Source of the DNA: an uncultured Dialister sp.
Lineage (GTDB): Bacteria > Bacillota > Negativicutes > Veillonellales > Dialisteraceae
NCBI GenBank assembly: GCA_900314595.1
Contig: OMVW01000033.1
Span: forward strand, 1-18,041
Length of the DNA: 18,041 nucleotides
Direction of reading: 5' to 3'
Under the pieces are notes generated by a model, which worked only from the letters and a program-made list of their open reading frames with translations, was not told the origin of the DNA and did no database searches. The translations under genes were made by a program, and so were the position numbers. This document shows positions 1 to 7,601 of the stretch, in pieces. Position 1 is the stretch's first letter. Every line of letters begins with the position of its first letter.

Positions 1-120
1 TGAAAAGGAGAAGGACAAAGAGAAGAAAACCGCCTAAAAAGGGCTAACCCCCGAACAGAAAAATTAGGAATGGGTGTCCTTGACAACGGGACCGTTTTAT
101 TTTTATGTCCTGCAGCGGGA

Positions 121-190
121 ATCCCATACCAAAACTGCGCCCGCAGGGCGTCACCTTCACGAAGAACGAACAACGAATCACGAAGAACGA
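121..190 (+). repeat. Degenerate copy of the hairpin + heptad repeat
   Basis: The left edge (1-205) has no gene I can support. At 137-151 a short hairpin (GCGCCC-GCA-GGGCG) is followed by CACCTTC and then by heptads at 159-190: ACGAAGA, ACGAACA, ACGAATC, ACGAAGA, ACGA. This is the same order (hairpin, CCTTC, 7-bp repeats) seen in the better copies near 10.2 kb and 17 kb. The TATATACTC motif that normally precedes the hairpin is not recognisable here, so this copy is degraded or partial. Bases 1-120 show nothing I can name. Confidence 0.6.
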
Positions 191-197
191 CTGGCAA

Positions 198-240
198 AAC
201 AAAAACGCCGGAATGGACTCTATCCATTCCGACGCTTTTC
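198..240 (-). terminator. Intrinsic terminator of the nitroreductase gene
   Basis: Read on the minus strand, a GCG-CGGAATGGA stem with a TAGAG loop (about 206-234) is followed by a T-rich run (complement of 198-205). It begins 7 nt after the stop codon of the nitroreductase gene. The plus strand has a weaker T-run (gcttttc), so some bidirectional activity is possible. Confidence 0.75.
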
Positions 241-816
241 TCATTTCACCAAGAGTATATCTTCCAGTTTCCTCTTCGGCACGCAGTAGTTCTTGTTTTC
301 ATCGAGGTAATACTTGATGCTGCCGCTTTCAGGAACATCCACGATTCTGCTTTCCACTCCCGGATAGCCCAGGGCAATCAGGAGTCTCGGGGCCCAGTTT
401 TCCGGCGTCTTCAGGAGAGATGTAACCTTCGGAAATTCCACAGCTCCCAGAATGGCCGTAGCGATTCCATGGGACATAGCGTTCAGAGCGATATTTCTGA
501 CAGCGATGCCCATATCGATATCGGCCCAGGCATTGCCCCTTCCTTCTTTGCAGACGAGGATGAAAGCCGTGGGCTGCTCACCCGCCTTCGGCGTGCCCAG
601 TTCCTTCGGAAGGGCAGCGGCCCAGTGAATCATGGGCTGCATTTGAGCCACCAGCTGCGGATCCTTCACCAGTACATAACGGAGCACCTGGCCGTTCATG
701 GCAGAAGGAACGATGCGCACATTCTCCATGAGCTCCATGAGGATTTCCTCCGGAATCTTCTCCTGCGTGAATTTCCGGTACGTCCGGCATTTGACAGAAA
801 GTTCATTGAAATCCAT
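241..816 (-). CDS. Nitroreductase family protein (FMN-dependent oxidoreductase fold)
   Basis: The product is 191 residues, the usual size of a single-domain nitroreductase. This family uses FMN and NAD(P)H to reduce nitro compounds, quinones or related acceptors in the cytoplasm; the substrate here cannot be told. Family signatures are the N-terminal RTYRKF followed by EKIPEEIL (about residues 12-26), the FMN-contact-like PSAMNGQ (about 37-43), the helix ADIDMGIAVRNIALNAM near the middle, and LIALGYPGVE towards the end. The start was chosen at 816 because AAGGAGG sits 8 nt upstream; the in-frame ATG at 876 has no such site. The gene is monocistronic, with its own promoter (848-876) and terminator (198-240). 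The C-terminal KRKLEDIL tail is ordinary. No truncation is seen. Confidence 0.87.
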   Translation of the reverse strand: MDFNELSVKCRTYRKFTQEKIPEEILMELMENVRIVPSAMNGQVLRYVLVKDPQLVAQMQPMIHWAAALPKELGTPKAGEQPTAFILVCKEGRGNAWADIDMGIAVRNIALNAMSHGIATAILGAVEFPKVTSLLKTPENWAPRLLIALGYPGVESRIVDVPESGSIKYYLDENKNYCVPKRKLEDILLVK

Positions 817-838
817 AAGATGACCTCCTTTATTTTCT

Positions 839-876
839 ATTATGTATATCATAATGCAGAAACGGGGAATTGTCAT
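839..876 (-). promoter_or_regulatory. Promoter of the nitroreductase gene with overlapping palindrome
   Basis: On the minus strand ATGACA (871-876) and TATGAT (848-853) are separated by 17 bp, a good housekeeping-sigma promoter. The palindrome ATTATG-TATAT-CATAAT (839-855) covers the -10 box, which is where a repressor operator would sit. Operator function is inferred from position only. Confidence 0.55.
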
Positions 877-929
877 GAGGAAACCGGAAATATCTGTCAG
901 TCATAAAGATAACCGTCAAACAGTTAACT

Positions 930-1103
930 TTTGAATCGGGGGTATCGGGGTGATCGGGAAGGATATGGTTCGCTGCGCGAACCAATCTTATATACTGCGC
1001 TTCGCGCACAGGCCTTCGGCAGCCAGGATGATATTTCCCATATAAAAATGCGGCGCTTCATTTTCCGATGCGCCGCACCTTCACTTATCACTTACCACTT
1101 TTA
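930..1103 (+). repeat. Composite palindromic intergenic repeat, copy E1
   Basis: In order: GAAGG-ATAT (958-966), a hairpin GGTTCGC-TGC-GCGAACC (967-983), AATCTTATATA (984-994), a mini-hairpin TGCGC-TTC-GCGCA (996-1008), GGCCTTCGGC, CATATA (about 1040-1045), a hairpin TGCGGCGC...GCGCCGCA (1049-1077), CCTTC, then heptads ACTTATC, ACTTACC, ACTTTTA (1083-1103). The same order occurs at 9521-9690 and 16861-17020, with different stem sequences. Left of GAAGG, the ATCGGGG repeats have a 9-bp rather than 7-bp period. No gene lies in 877-1776. Confidence 0.8.
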
Positions 1104-1122
1104 CTAACGGTTCCCGGCTAAA

Positions 1123-1775
1123 ATGCCTCTGTCCTTCAAGTCGGGCAGAAAGGCCATTCGAATACCCCAAAGTTTTCCATTCCTATGCCTCTGCTCCACC
1201 AGTCGTACCGGAAGGCCACACGAATACCTCAAAGCTTTCCATTTCTATGCCTCTGCTCCACCAGTCGTACCGGAAGGCCATACGAATACCTCAAAGCTTT
1301 CCATTCATATGCCTCTACCTCACCTGTTGCAGCGGCAGGCCATACGAATACTTCAAAGCTTCCCGTTCATATGCCTCTGCCACACCAGCCGCTCCGGCAG
1401 GCCACACGAACACTTCAAAGTTTTCCATTCCTATGCCTCTTCTCCACCAGTCGTACCGGAAGGCCATACGAATACCTCAAAGCTTTCCATTCCTATGCCT
1501 CTGCCCCACCAGTCGTACCGGAAGGCCATACGAATACCCCAAAGTTTTCCATTTCTATGCCTCTGCTCCACCAGTCGTACCGGAAGGCCATACGAATACC
1601 TCAAAGCTTTCCATTCCTATGCCTCTGCTCCACCAGTCGTACCGGAAGGCCATTCGAATACCTCAAAGTTTTCCATTCCTATGCCTCTACCTCGCCTGTT
1701 GCAGCGGAAGGCCATTCGAATACCTCAAAGCTTTCCATTCATATGCCTCTGCTCCACCAGTCGTACCGGAAGGCC
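1123..1775. repeat. 62-bp minisatellite, 10 full copies plus a 33-bp partial copy
   Basis: ATGCCTCT recurs exactly every 62 bp at 1123, 1185, 1247, 1309, 1371, 1433, 1495, 1557, 1619, 1681 and 1743. Most units are near identical (ATGCCTCTGCTCCACCAG, then TCGTACCGGAAGGCC, then an AAAGCTTTCC core). Units 4 and 10 share a variant block containing CTGTTGCAGCGG, unit 5 has a third version, and unit 1 is the most diverged. The last copy is cut after 33 bp, one base before the stop codon of the SIMPL gene. Because 62 is not a multiple of 3 and the unit lacks stops in the plus frames, long overlapping plus-strand reading frames arise by chance. I do not treat them as genes. Confidence 0.95.
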
Positions 1776-1776
1776 T

Positions 1777-2484
1777 TCAGTCAATCTCAAATACAACCGT
1801 CACCCGTCCCTGGAGTTTCGATTCGCCGGGATCAATGGGGGTCACTGCATCTTCGCTCAGGGCAGCGGAGGCCATTTTCATGTTCACCATGCGGTAGGGC
1901 ATGACGTTTACATTGTCTTCAGAGGCGGAAATAACGCCAATCACATTTCTGCCAAGGCCGGCGGCGATGATTTTTGCTTTTCTTGCCGCATCCTCGGCCG
2001 CCTTTCTGAGGGCTGCGTCTTTATACAGCTGGGTATCGCTGACGGAGAAGTCCACAGAGTCAATTCTGTTCGCTCCTGCTTCCACCGCTGCATCCATGAT
2101 GGCTCCTGTTTTCGAAAGATTCATGACCACCACTTTCATGGTATTGTCGCAGCGATATTCTTTTGATTTCACTTCTCCCTTATTGTTGTAAATCTGCTGG
2201 GGATAGACGTTGTAATTCTGGGTCTCAATCTTCGATGCTTCCGCACCGGCTGCAATGACTGCATTTCTGACGTCGGTCATGGTATTTGCATTTTCACGGA
2301 CTGCTGCCTTTGCATTGGGCGAATGAGTTTCCACTGTAATATTGACCGTAGCCATATCACTCTTTGCCGTCACTTCACTGGTGCCGGTGACGGTGATGCT
2401 TCTTCTCGGTTCCTCCGCCTGTGCAGTCATTCCAGAAAATACGATGAGTCCTGCGGCCATGAGGGCCATTACCTTTTTATTCAT
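1777..2484 (-). CDS. Secreted SIMPL-domain (DUF541) protein
   Basis: The product is 235 residues with a Sec signal peptide (MNKK, then a hydrophobic core, cleavage probably after AQA at residue 23). The mature part has the SIMPL/DUF541 layout: an opening beta strand RSITVTGTSEVTAKSDMATV, the central QNYNVYPQQIY strand, VEAGANRIDSVDFSVSD, a helical AALRKAAEDAARKAK segment, and a closing VTVVFEID strand. The family forms periplasmic or surface oligomers of unclear function, with links to envelope and oxidative stress in some bacteria. AAGGAGG lies 7 nt before the ATG, and a strong promoter is at 2523-2551. It is a single-gene unit. Its stop codon is immediately followed by the 62-bp minisatellite, which would be transcribed as its 3' end because I see no terminator between them. 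Confidence 0.88.
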   Translation of the reverse strand: MNKKVMALMAAGLIVFSGMTAQAEEPRRSITVTGTSEVTAKSDMATVNITVETHSPNAKAAVRENANTMTDVRNAVIAAGAEASKIETQNYNVYPQQIYNNKGEVKSKEYRCDNTMKVVVMNLSKTGAIMDAAVEAGANRIDSVDFSVSDTQLYKDAALRKAAEDAARKAKIIAAGLGRNVIGVISASEDNVNVMPYRMVNMKMASAALSEDAVTPIDPGESKLQGRVTVVFEID

Positions 2485-2522
2485 AGGAAATCCTCCTTAT
2501 TTTAAAATTGACTTATAGTCAT

Positions 2523-2551
2523 ATTGTATAATCTTTTGCTCTCTATGTCAA
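2523..2551 (-). promoter_or_regulatory. Promoter of the SIMPL gene
   Basis: On the minus strand a perfect TTGACA (2546-2551) and TACAAT (2523-2528) are 17 bp apart, about 39 bp ahead of the ATG. The surroundings are AT-rich. Confidence 0.8.
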
Positions 2552-2660
2552 ATTATAGCAGATAGCGCCTTTATTTTAGAAAAGATTTCATTTAAAATAA
2601 GGAAATACTCCATTGGGATTTGGGCCCAGGCACAATGAACAGGGTTGGAACAAATCGGAC

Positions 2661-2846
2661 GCCCGCGCGGCCGGGAATACACATTTCCCCTCGTGCGTCA
2701 GTGCCCACTCCCGTAAGGCCGGGAATACAGGCTCTGGCCGCCAGTGTAGAGCCACCGCCTGCGTAGAACCCTATGCAGCTCATATGCAGGCCAACGGCCC
2801 AATATATAATTTGCCGCTTCTAAATTTTAAGCGACCACCTTCCCTT
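2661..2846 (+). repeat. Long inverted repeat, copy A (partner at 7144-7325)
   Basis: Contains two GGCCGGGAATACA boxes (2669-2681 and 2717-2729) exactly 48 bp apart, then CACCGCCTGCGTAGAA (2753-2768), a CCAATATATAAT stretch and the hairpin CCGCTT-CTAAATTTT-AAGCG, ending in CCTTCCC. The minus strand of 7144-7325 has the same blocks in the same order with the same 48-bp spacing. The similarity is at DNA level. Short frames through it share AGNT-type peptides, but only as a by-product. Confidence 0.82.
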
Positions 2847-2975
2847 ATCCCTTACCCCCTTACCCTTTCCCCTTTGTTTTGAGGGCCAAAGGCCCGCGCG
2901 CAGCGCACTATATAAAATTGGTTGGCGGAGCCAACCATATCCTTCCCGCAATCCCCAATCCGCAATCCCCAATCC
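2842..2975. repeat. Two heptad arrays and an inverted GGTT hairpin module
   Basis: CCTTC is followed by CCCTTAT, CCCTTAC and related 7-mers (2842-2875). After a GGGCC-AAA-GGCCC hairpin (about 2883-2895) comes the GGTT module in minus orientation: TATATAAAATT, GGTTGGC-GGA-GCCAACC (2920-2936), ATATCCTTC, then four heptads alternating CCGCAAT and CCCCAAT (2946-2973). The heptads run to within 35 bp of the LysE start codon, so its promoter must lie within or beside the repeat. I see no convincing separate promoter. Confidence 0.75.
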
Positions 2976-3007
2976 GTCTTTCCCTATTTCTCCGAAAGGA
3001 TTTCCAC

Positions 3008-3631
3008 ATGGATCTTTCCCTCTACCTTCCCTTCCTCGGCGCCGCTTTCCTTCTCATCATCGCGCCGGGTCCCGACAATATTTACATCCTGACGAAGAGC
3101 CTGGCCGCCGGAGCGCGCCAGGGCGTAACGGTGGCCTGGGGCCTTGCCACCGGCCCTATCTGGCACACAGCCCTCGTCATGGCCGGAGTGGCCGCTTTTA
3201 TCCAGAGTTCTCCTGCCGCTTTCAGGGCCCTCACTTTCTGCGGAGCCGCCTACCTCCTCTACCTTTCCTACTGTTCTTTCAAAAGCGGCGGCGGAAAAAT
3301 CACCATTGGGGAGGATAAAGATCACATGAAAAGTTTCGCTCTCTACCGGAGAGGATTTCTAATGAATGCATCCAATCCAAAGGTGCTTCTCTTCTTCCTC
3401 GCCCTCCTTCCCCAGTTCATTTCGACCGGAGCTTCTTTCCCGCCGGCTCTGCAGATCGGCATCATGGGCCTCACGTTTTCCATTATGACCGGCTGCATTT
3501 TCTCCCTCTTTGCCCTCTGCGCAGGAAAATTAAGAAATACGCTGATGACCCACGAAAATTTCCCCCTCATCATGAGCCGGGTGGAAGGCACCCTCTTGGC
3601 TGCTATCGCCCTGGGCCTTGTGCTTCTGTAA
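3008..3631 (+). CDS. LysE/RhtB-family amino acid exporter
   Basis: A 207-residue inner-membrane protein of the LysE/RhtB translocator family, which exports amino acids or derivatives with the proton motive force; the substrate cannot be told from sequence. The N-terminal hydrophobic helix leads into the family signature APGPDN (about residues 18-23), followed by SLAAGARQGVTVAWGLATGP. Later landmarks are the AYLLYLSY helix, the conserved FLMNASNPKVLLFFLALLPQF segment (about 120-140) and three further hydrophobic helices, giving about six membrane segments. The start at 3008 has GAAAGGA a few bases upstream and places the first helix correctly; an upstream extension would read through repeat DNA. 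The next gene begins 91 nt downstream with its own promoter, so the two are probably not obligately co-transcribed. Confidence 0.88.
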   Translation: MDLSLYLPFLGAAFLLIIAPGPDNIYILTKSLAAGARQGVTVAWGLATGPIWHTALVMAGVAAFIQSSPAAFRALTFCGAAYLLYLSYCSFKSGGGKITIGEDKDHMKSFALYRRGFLMNASNPKVLLFFLALLPQFISTGASFPPALQIGIMGLTFSIMTGCIFSLFALCAGKLRNTLMTHENFPLIMSRVEGTLLAAIALGLVLL

Positions 3632-3645
3632 GACAGTCCCTTTTA

Positions 3646-3674
3646 TTTACAACCACTCCAAAATTGAATAAAAT
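3646..3674 (+). promoter_or_regulatory. Promoter of the EAL-domain gene
   Basis: TTTACA (3646-3651) and TAAAAT (3669-3674) are 17 bp apart, between the LysE stop and the next start, in an AT-rich stretch. Confidence 0.65.
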
Positions 3675-3722
3675 AAAGATATAAGGATTCTGCAGTTCAA
3701 CAGGACAGGTGAGGTGGCTGCC

Positions 3723-6700
3723 ATGGACAAGACAATCGATTTCATCAGGTATTTCCCCGGAGCTATCTGCCTTGTTTCCATGGATGAGGAAGAATCCCTC
3801 CTCTACGTCAATGAAAATCTGGCATCCATGGCCGGTTTTTCTTCGTCCCGGGATCTGCTTGCGCAAGTCCCCCGCCTGTCGGACCTCGTTTACCCGGATG
3901 ATTATATTTCCCTTCGCAGCCTTTTTAAAAGTTACGGAGGAGAAATAGAGCTTCCGGTCCTTTTTCGTGTCCGGAAATCAGACGGAAAGCCGCTTCGCTT
4001 CAATGGAACAGTGAATGAATGTGAAAATCCCCTGAACCCGGGCGAAAAGTGCTGGGCCTTCTTCCTTTCCCACACCAGTTTCAAAGAATTTTTCTCCGAC
4101 CAGGACCCACTGACCGGTCTTTTGAAGACGGACGCCTTTTTCCGGAAGACCACCCACATCTACGAAACGAATAAAAAGAACGGCACCTACGGTTCCTGGA
4201 TTGCGATTTATATCAATCTCACCAATTTCGAGTTCTACAATGCCCATCATGGGGTGGATGCAGGAAATAAGGTCCTCCGTCATCTGGGAAAGCTTCTCTC
4301 GGAAGCTTTCCCCAATTCCATCACCGGCCATCTGGGGGCCGACAAATTTGGTATCCTCACGCCCCGCGCGCCGGTAGGGAAGAAGCTGGAAGATATAGCG
4401 GCTTCCATGGATTCTTTCATCGGTGATTCTTCCGTCACCATGAAAGCAGGCATTTTTGAAGACTATATGGACCGGGAAGAAAAGATGGGGAAAAATTCCC
4501 GCCACACCTTTGACCTGGCCCGTCTGGCATGCATCTCCATCCGGTCCGAAGCCGGCCGTGTCTGGGCGCTCTACGATGAATCCATGGGGCACCGGCTGGA
4601 AGACAAGGCCTATGTACTCCGCAATTTCGAAAAAGCGCTTGAAAATCACTGGATCAAAGTGTACTACCAGCCGGTGGTGCGCACCCTCACCGGAAAAGTC
4701 TGCAGTCTGGAAGCCCTCTCCCGCTGGGACGATCCGGAGCGGGGCCTCCTCCCTCCGTCTCTCTTCGTACCGGTCCTGGAAGAAGCAGGCCTCATCCCGA
4801 AGCTCGATTTCTACGTCATTCATGAAACAGCCCGTCACTTGCGCCGTCTTCTCGAAGAAAGGCGCCCCGTCCTTCCCGTATCGGTCAATCTTTCCCGCAT
4901 CGACTTCGACCGGGGCCATCCGCTAAAGCTGGTGGAAGAAATCGTCCGGACCTTCCGCCTCCAGAAGAGCTGGCTCCGCATGGAAATCACGGAATCTGCC
5001 CTTACCAGGGATAACGGACATCTGAAAGAAGAAATAGAAAAATTCCACCGCGCCGGATACCGGTGCTGGCTCGATGACTTTGGAAGCGGTTACTCTTCCC
5101 TGAACGTCCTCCAGGATTTCTACTTCGATGAACTGAAGCTGGACATGAATTTCATGAAAGATTTCTCTCCCCAGACGGAGAAAATCCTCCGCTCCCTCAT
5201 CCTCATGGCGAAATCCCTCTCCATCCATACCCTGGCAGAAGGCGTGGAGACAAAAGAACAGGCAGGATTCCTCCGCTCCCTGGGCTGCGAAAAAATCCAG
5301 GGCTACTACGTGGGAAAACCGATGCCCTATGAAGCCCTTGTGGACCACTGCAGAAAGAAAGGCCTCCTTTTCGAAACTTCCGCAGAAGAAGAAGTCTTTG
5401 AAAAAGCAGGCCATATCAATATGCTCACCGATGCGCCGGCAGCCATCTTCCTTCAGGAAGGAAGAAATCGTACGATTCTCCTCATGAATCCCGCCTTCCG
5501 GAAGAATCTCTCCCTTATCCCGGGAGCTCCTCTTTCCGAAGGACCGGTCTCCCTCAGCCATTTCCCCGAAAGCCCGCGCCTTGCAAGCCTCTTCGAAAAA
5601 GCCCTGCAAAGCGGAGGAAAAGAATCCATGACTTTCGCAGCTGACGGGAAATACCTCAAACTGAACCTCTCCATCGCATCGGCCGGTGAAAATATTTCCA
5701 TCGGCCAGGCCGAACTCTACAATATCACCTACGATGAAGAAACCAGGGAATCCCGCAGGCTGGACAAAATTTTCCGCAGCATGCTCTTCCTTTATGACAA
5801 TATCTATTACTATGACCGGAGCGAAGACCGGCTGGAAGTCATCTCTTCCACCTTCCCCCGGCACAAAGCAGGATCCATTTATCCCTTCCGGGAAATCCTG
5901 ACACTGGAAACCTATATCCACCCAAGGGACAGGAAAGAGCTGAAGCGTTTCCTCGATCCGGCCATCCTTTCCCGGAGAGTCCGCGCAGAAGGCGTCGTAT
6001 CCGGCCTCTTCCGATTCCGCGAATCAGACGGCAGCTATTTCTGGAAAGCCCTGGACGCAGTCAATGCAGGACCCGAAGGAAAAGATGCCTTCCTCCTCTG
6101 CATCCGCAGCACATCCCTCAGGGATGCCGCGAACACGCCGGCCCTTCTTGCCAGAATCCGCAGCCTCCTGCCGGAAGAACTGAAGGAAAATACGGAAAAG
6201 ACCATCCCTGACCGGTTCCCTCTGCTGGATATCCTGAAAAACATGTCCGGCATCAACTTCTTCTGGAAAGACAAAGACCGCCGTTTCCTGGGCGCCAGCC
6301 GGGGATTCCTCGAATACTACGGCATAGAAGATGAATCCTTCCTCCTTGGAAAGACCGACGAAGACATGGGCTGGCACGTAGACAACGAACCCTTCCGCCG
6401 GATTGAAGAAAAAGTCATCTCCGAAGGTTATATTTCCGAAAAAGCGGAAGGCACCTGCATCATCCGGGGCCGGGTCCACCGCATACGGGCCAGCAAGTAC
6501 CCCATCTACCTTTCAGGCCGCATCGTGGGGCTCCTCGGCTTCTTCGAAGACCTGGACAAAGAAGTGGATACGGAAAGCATCGATAAAAAACTGGGTCTCC
6601 TGAGCCGTGAAACGGGACTTCTCACCTACCGGGGAATGATGATGACCATCCTGGACTACGAAGAAAATATCCGCCGGAACGGCGGAGACTTCCTCTCCAT

Positions 6701-7058
6701 CCTCCTCCAGGTGGACGGATTCGAAGAAGTCTCAAGGCGTTATGGAGAAGAGACCGCAGAAACCCTCACAAAGAAACTGGCCAGCCTCATAGAAGAACAC
6801 TTCCCCATCGATACCACCCTCACAGTTCCTGCCGAAGGCTGCTTTGCCCTCTTCCTGGAAAACCGGGATAATAAAGAAATCATCTCCCGGCTGGAAATAT
6901 TATCCGCAGACATGTACAGCCTTCAGGAAATAGAAGGCCGCCCCATCACCCTCCACCTCCGCTATGCCCTCGCCCGGGGCAGCGAAGCAGGAAATCCGGA
7001 TGAACTGATTGAACTCCTTTCCAGGAGGCTGAAGGAAACGGAAGGGGTTAGTGGTTAG
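3723..7058 (+). CDS. Multidomain PAS / degenerate GGDEF / EAL signalling protein
   Basis: A 1111-residue soluble protein, probably a cyclic-di-GMP phosphodiesterase with several sensor domains. Order: N-terminal PAS (about 5-115); GGDEF-like domain (about 125-285) beginning DPLTGLL, with GADKF (205-209) in place of the catalytic motif; EAL domain (about 300-550); PAS-like segments at about 565-670 and 683-800; a clearer PAS at about 835-945; and a second GGDEF-like domain (about 955-1105) with AEGCF at the motif. The EAL residues look intact: EALSRW (E330), NLSR (N389), EITES (E421), DDFGSGYSSL (D451, D452), KLD (K472), EGVET (E506) and QGYY (Q526). The expected activity is therefore c-di-GMP hydrolysis without synthesis. 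No membrane segment is seen. The ATG at 3723 follows GGTGAGG by 8 nt; a GTG at 3714 is the alternative. A strong hairpin follows the stop. Confidence 0.88.
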   Translation: MDKTIDFIRYFPGAICLVSMDEEESLLYVNENLASMAGFSSSRDLLAQVPRLSDLVYPDDYISLRSLFKSYGGEIELPVLFRVRKSDGKPLRFNGTVNECENPLNPGEKCWAFFLSHTSFKEFFSDQDPLTGLLKTDAFFRKTTHIYETNKKNGTYGSWIAIYINLTNFEFYNAHHGVDAGNKVLRHLGKLLSEAFPNSITGHLGADKFGILTPRAPVGKKLEDIAASMDSFIGDSSVTMKAGIFEDYMDREEKMGKNSRHTFDLARLACISIRSEAGRVWALYDESMGHRLEDKAYVLRNFEKALENHWIKVYYQPVVRTLTGKVCSLEALSRWDDPERGLLPPSLFVPVLEEAGLIPKLDFYVIHETARHLRRLLEERRPVLPVSVNLSRIDFDRGHPLKLVEEIVRTFRLQKSWLRMEITESALTRDNGHLKEEIEKFHRAGYRCWLDDFGSGYSSLNVLQDFYFDELKLDMNFMKDFSPQTEKILRSLILMAKSLSIHTLAEGVETKEQAGFLRSLGCEKIQGYYVGKPMPYEALVDHCRKKGLLFETSAEEEVFEKAGHINMLTDAPAAIFLQEGRNRTILLMNPAFRKNLSLIPGAPLSEGPVSLSHFPESPRLASLFEKALQSGGKESMTFAADGKYLKLNLSIASAGENISIGQAELYNITYDEETRESRRLDKIFRSMLFLYDNIYYYDRSEDRLEVISSTFPRHKAGSIYPFREILTLETYIHPRDRKELKRFLDPAILSRRVRAEGVVSGLFRFRESDGSYFWKALDAVNAGPEGKDAFLLCIRSTSLRDAANTPALLARIRSLLPEELKENTEKTIPDRFPLLDILKNMSGINFFWKDKDRRFLGASRGFLEYYGIEDESFLLGKTDEDMGWHVDNEPFRRIEEKVISEGYISEKAEGTCIIRGRVHRIRASKYPIYLSGRIVGLLGFFEDLDKEVDTESIDKKLGLLSRETGLLTYRGMMMTILDYEENIRRNGGDFLSILLQVDGFEEVSRRYGEETAETLTKKLASLIEEHFPIDTTLTVPAEGCFALFLENRDNKEIISRLEILSADMYSLQEIEGRPITLHLRYALARGSEAGNPDELIELLSRRLKETEGVSG

Positions 7059-7061
7059 AAA

Positions 7062-7093
7062 AGCGGGCCGGCTGCACGTACAGCCGGCCCGCT
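7062..7093 (+). terminator. GC-rich terminator hairpin after the EAL gene
   Basis: A perfect 13-bp stem (AGCGGGCCGGCTG with its complement) with a CACGTA loop starts 3 nt after the stop codon. The following T-run (atttatctg) is weak, so it may also act as a processing or stability element. Confidence 0.75.
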
Positions 7094-7108
7094 ATTTATC
7101 TGAAAAAA

Positions 7109-7325
7109 GGGAAAAGAGATAAGGGAAAAGAGATAAGGGAAAAGGGAAGGTAGCCGCTTAAAATTTAGAAGCGGCGAGTATATATGAGGCCTTTGGCTAG
7201 CAATAGTGCTTAAGATGATTCTACGCAGGCGGTGACCCTGCAATATCGACCTGTACCTGTATTCCCGGCCTCACGAGCAGCTGTATCTGCGTACGAGGGA
7301 AAATATGTATTCCCGGCCCCGCGCG
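7109..7325 (-). repeat. Long inverted repeat, copy B, with a 14-bp repeat tail
   Basis: The minus strand reads GCGCGGGGCCGGGAATACA, a second GGCCGGGAATACA 48 bp further (7306-7318 and 7258-7270), CACCGCCTGCGTAGAA (7219-7234), CATATATACTC, the hairpin CCGCTT-CTAAATTTT-AAGCGG, and CCTTCCC. It ends in tandem copies of a 14-mer that read GGGAAAAGAGATAA on the plus strand (7109-7136), plus a variant to 7150. It mirrors 2661-2846. The 14-bp tail is two heptads long. Confidence 0.82.
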
Positions 7326-7334
7326 TGGAACGGA

Positions 7335-7543
7335 GAGAGCGCAGCGCTCTCCCTGGGGTGCCGGAAATCCGATTGGACAGATTTGATCTATTCCGACTAT
7401 ATCCATACAAGTCGTTACCGTTTAAGCCCTCCCCGCCTCCCCTGGTCAGGGCAGGTCCCGGAGCGAAGCGGAGGGGAAGGGGTTGTACTATCGTACAAGT
7501 CGAAAATGAGATAAATGGCAATCTTCCCCGGGAGGGCTTAAAC
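7335..7543. other. Gene-free, strongly structured DNA with a 14-bp inverted repeat
   Basis: A perfect 8-bp hairpin (GAGAGCGC-A-GCGCTCTC, 7335-7351) precedes a wide inverted repeat: GTTTAAGCCCTCCC (7420-7433) and its exact complement GGGAGGGCTTAAAC (7530-7543). Inside are a CCCCT...AGGGG pairing and a small TTGTAC-TATC-GTACAA hairpin (7485-7500). Reading frames through it have no ribosome site and no recognisable protein. It could be a structured RNA or another module of the repeat family: GC-rich hairpins also lie upstream of the TATATACTC units at 9879 and 17190. Confidence 0.5.
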
Positions 7544-7601
7544 GAAGTGAAGGCGGGTAGGCTGCTCCAACGGTCTTTCGACAACGCCTGTGTAAAATCC
7601 C

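Noticed and set aside
70..906. Plus-strand reading frame opposite the nitroreductase gene
   Set aside because: It is antisense to a clear family member with promoter, ribosome site and terminator, and it has no recognisable domain of its own.
1123..1775. CRISPR array
   Set aside because: The whole 62-bp unit is conserved with no unique spacers. The 175-bp array at the right end likewise lacks spacers.
1123..2166. Long plus-strand reading frames (starting at 1123, 1185 and 1247) through the 62-bp repeat
   Set aside because: All three come from one stop-free 62-bp unit read in three frames. They run antisense into the SIMPL gene, and none has a ribosome binding site. They are a by-product of the repeat.
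2613..2882. Short frames at 2613-2882 (plus) and 7055-7584 (minus) with shared AGNT-like peptides
   Set aside because: The peptide similarity follows from the long inverted DNA repeat. There are no ribosome sites, and the frames run into heptad arrays.
2879..3007. N-terminal extension of the LysE-type exporter
   Set aside because: The upstream codons run through the GGTT hairpin module and the CCGCAAT heptads. The ATG at 3008 has a ribosome site and puts the first membrane helix at the N-terminus.
4456..4926. Alternative frames inside the EAL-domain gene (both strands)
   Set aside because: They are out of frame with a continuous 1111-residue protein whose catalytic motifs are intact.
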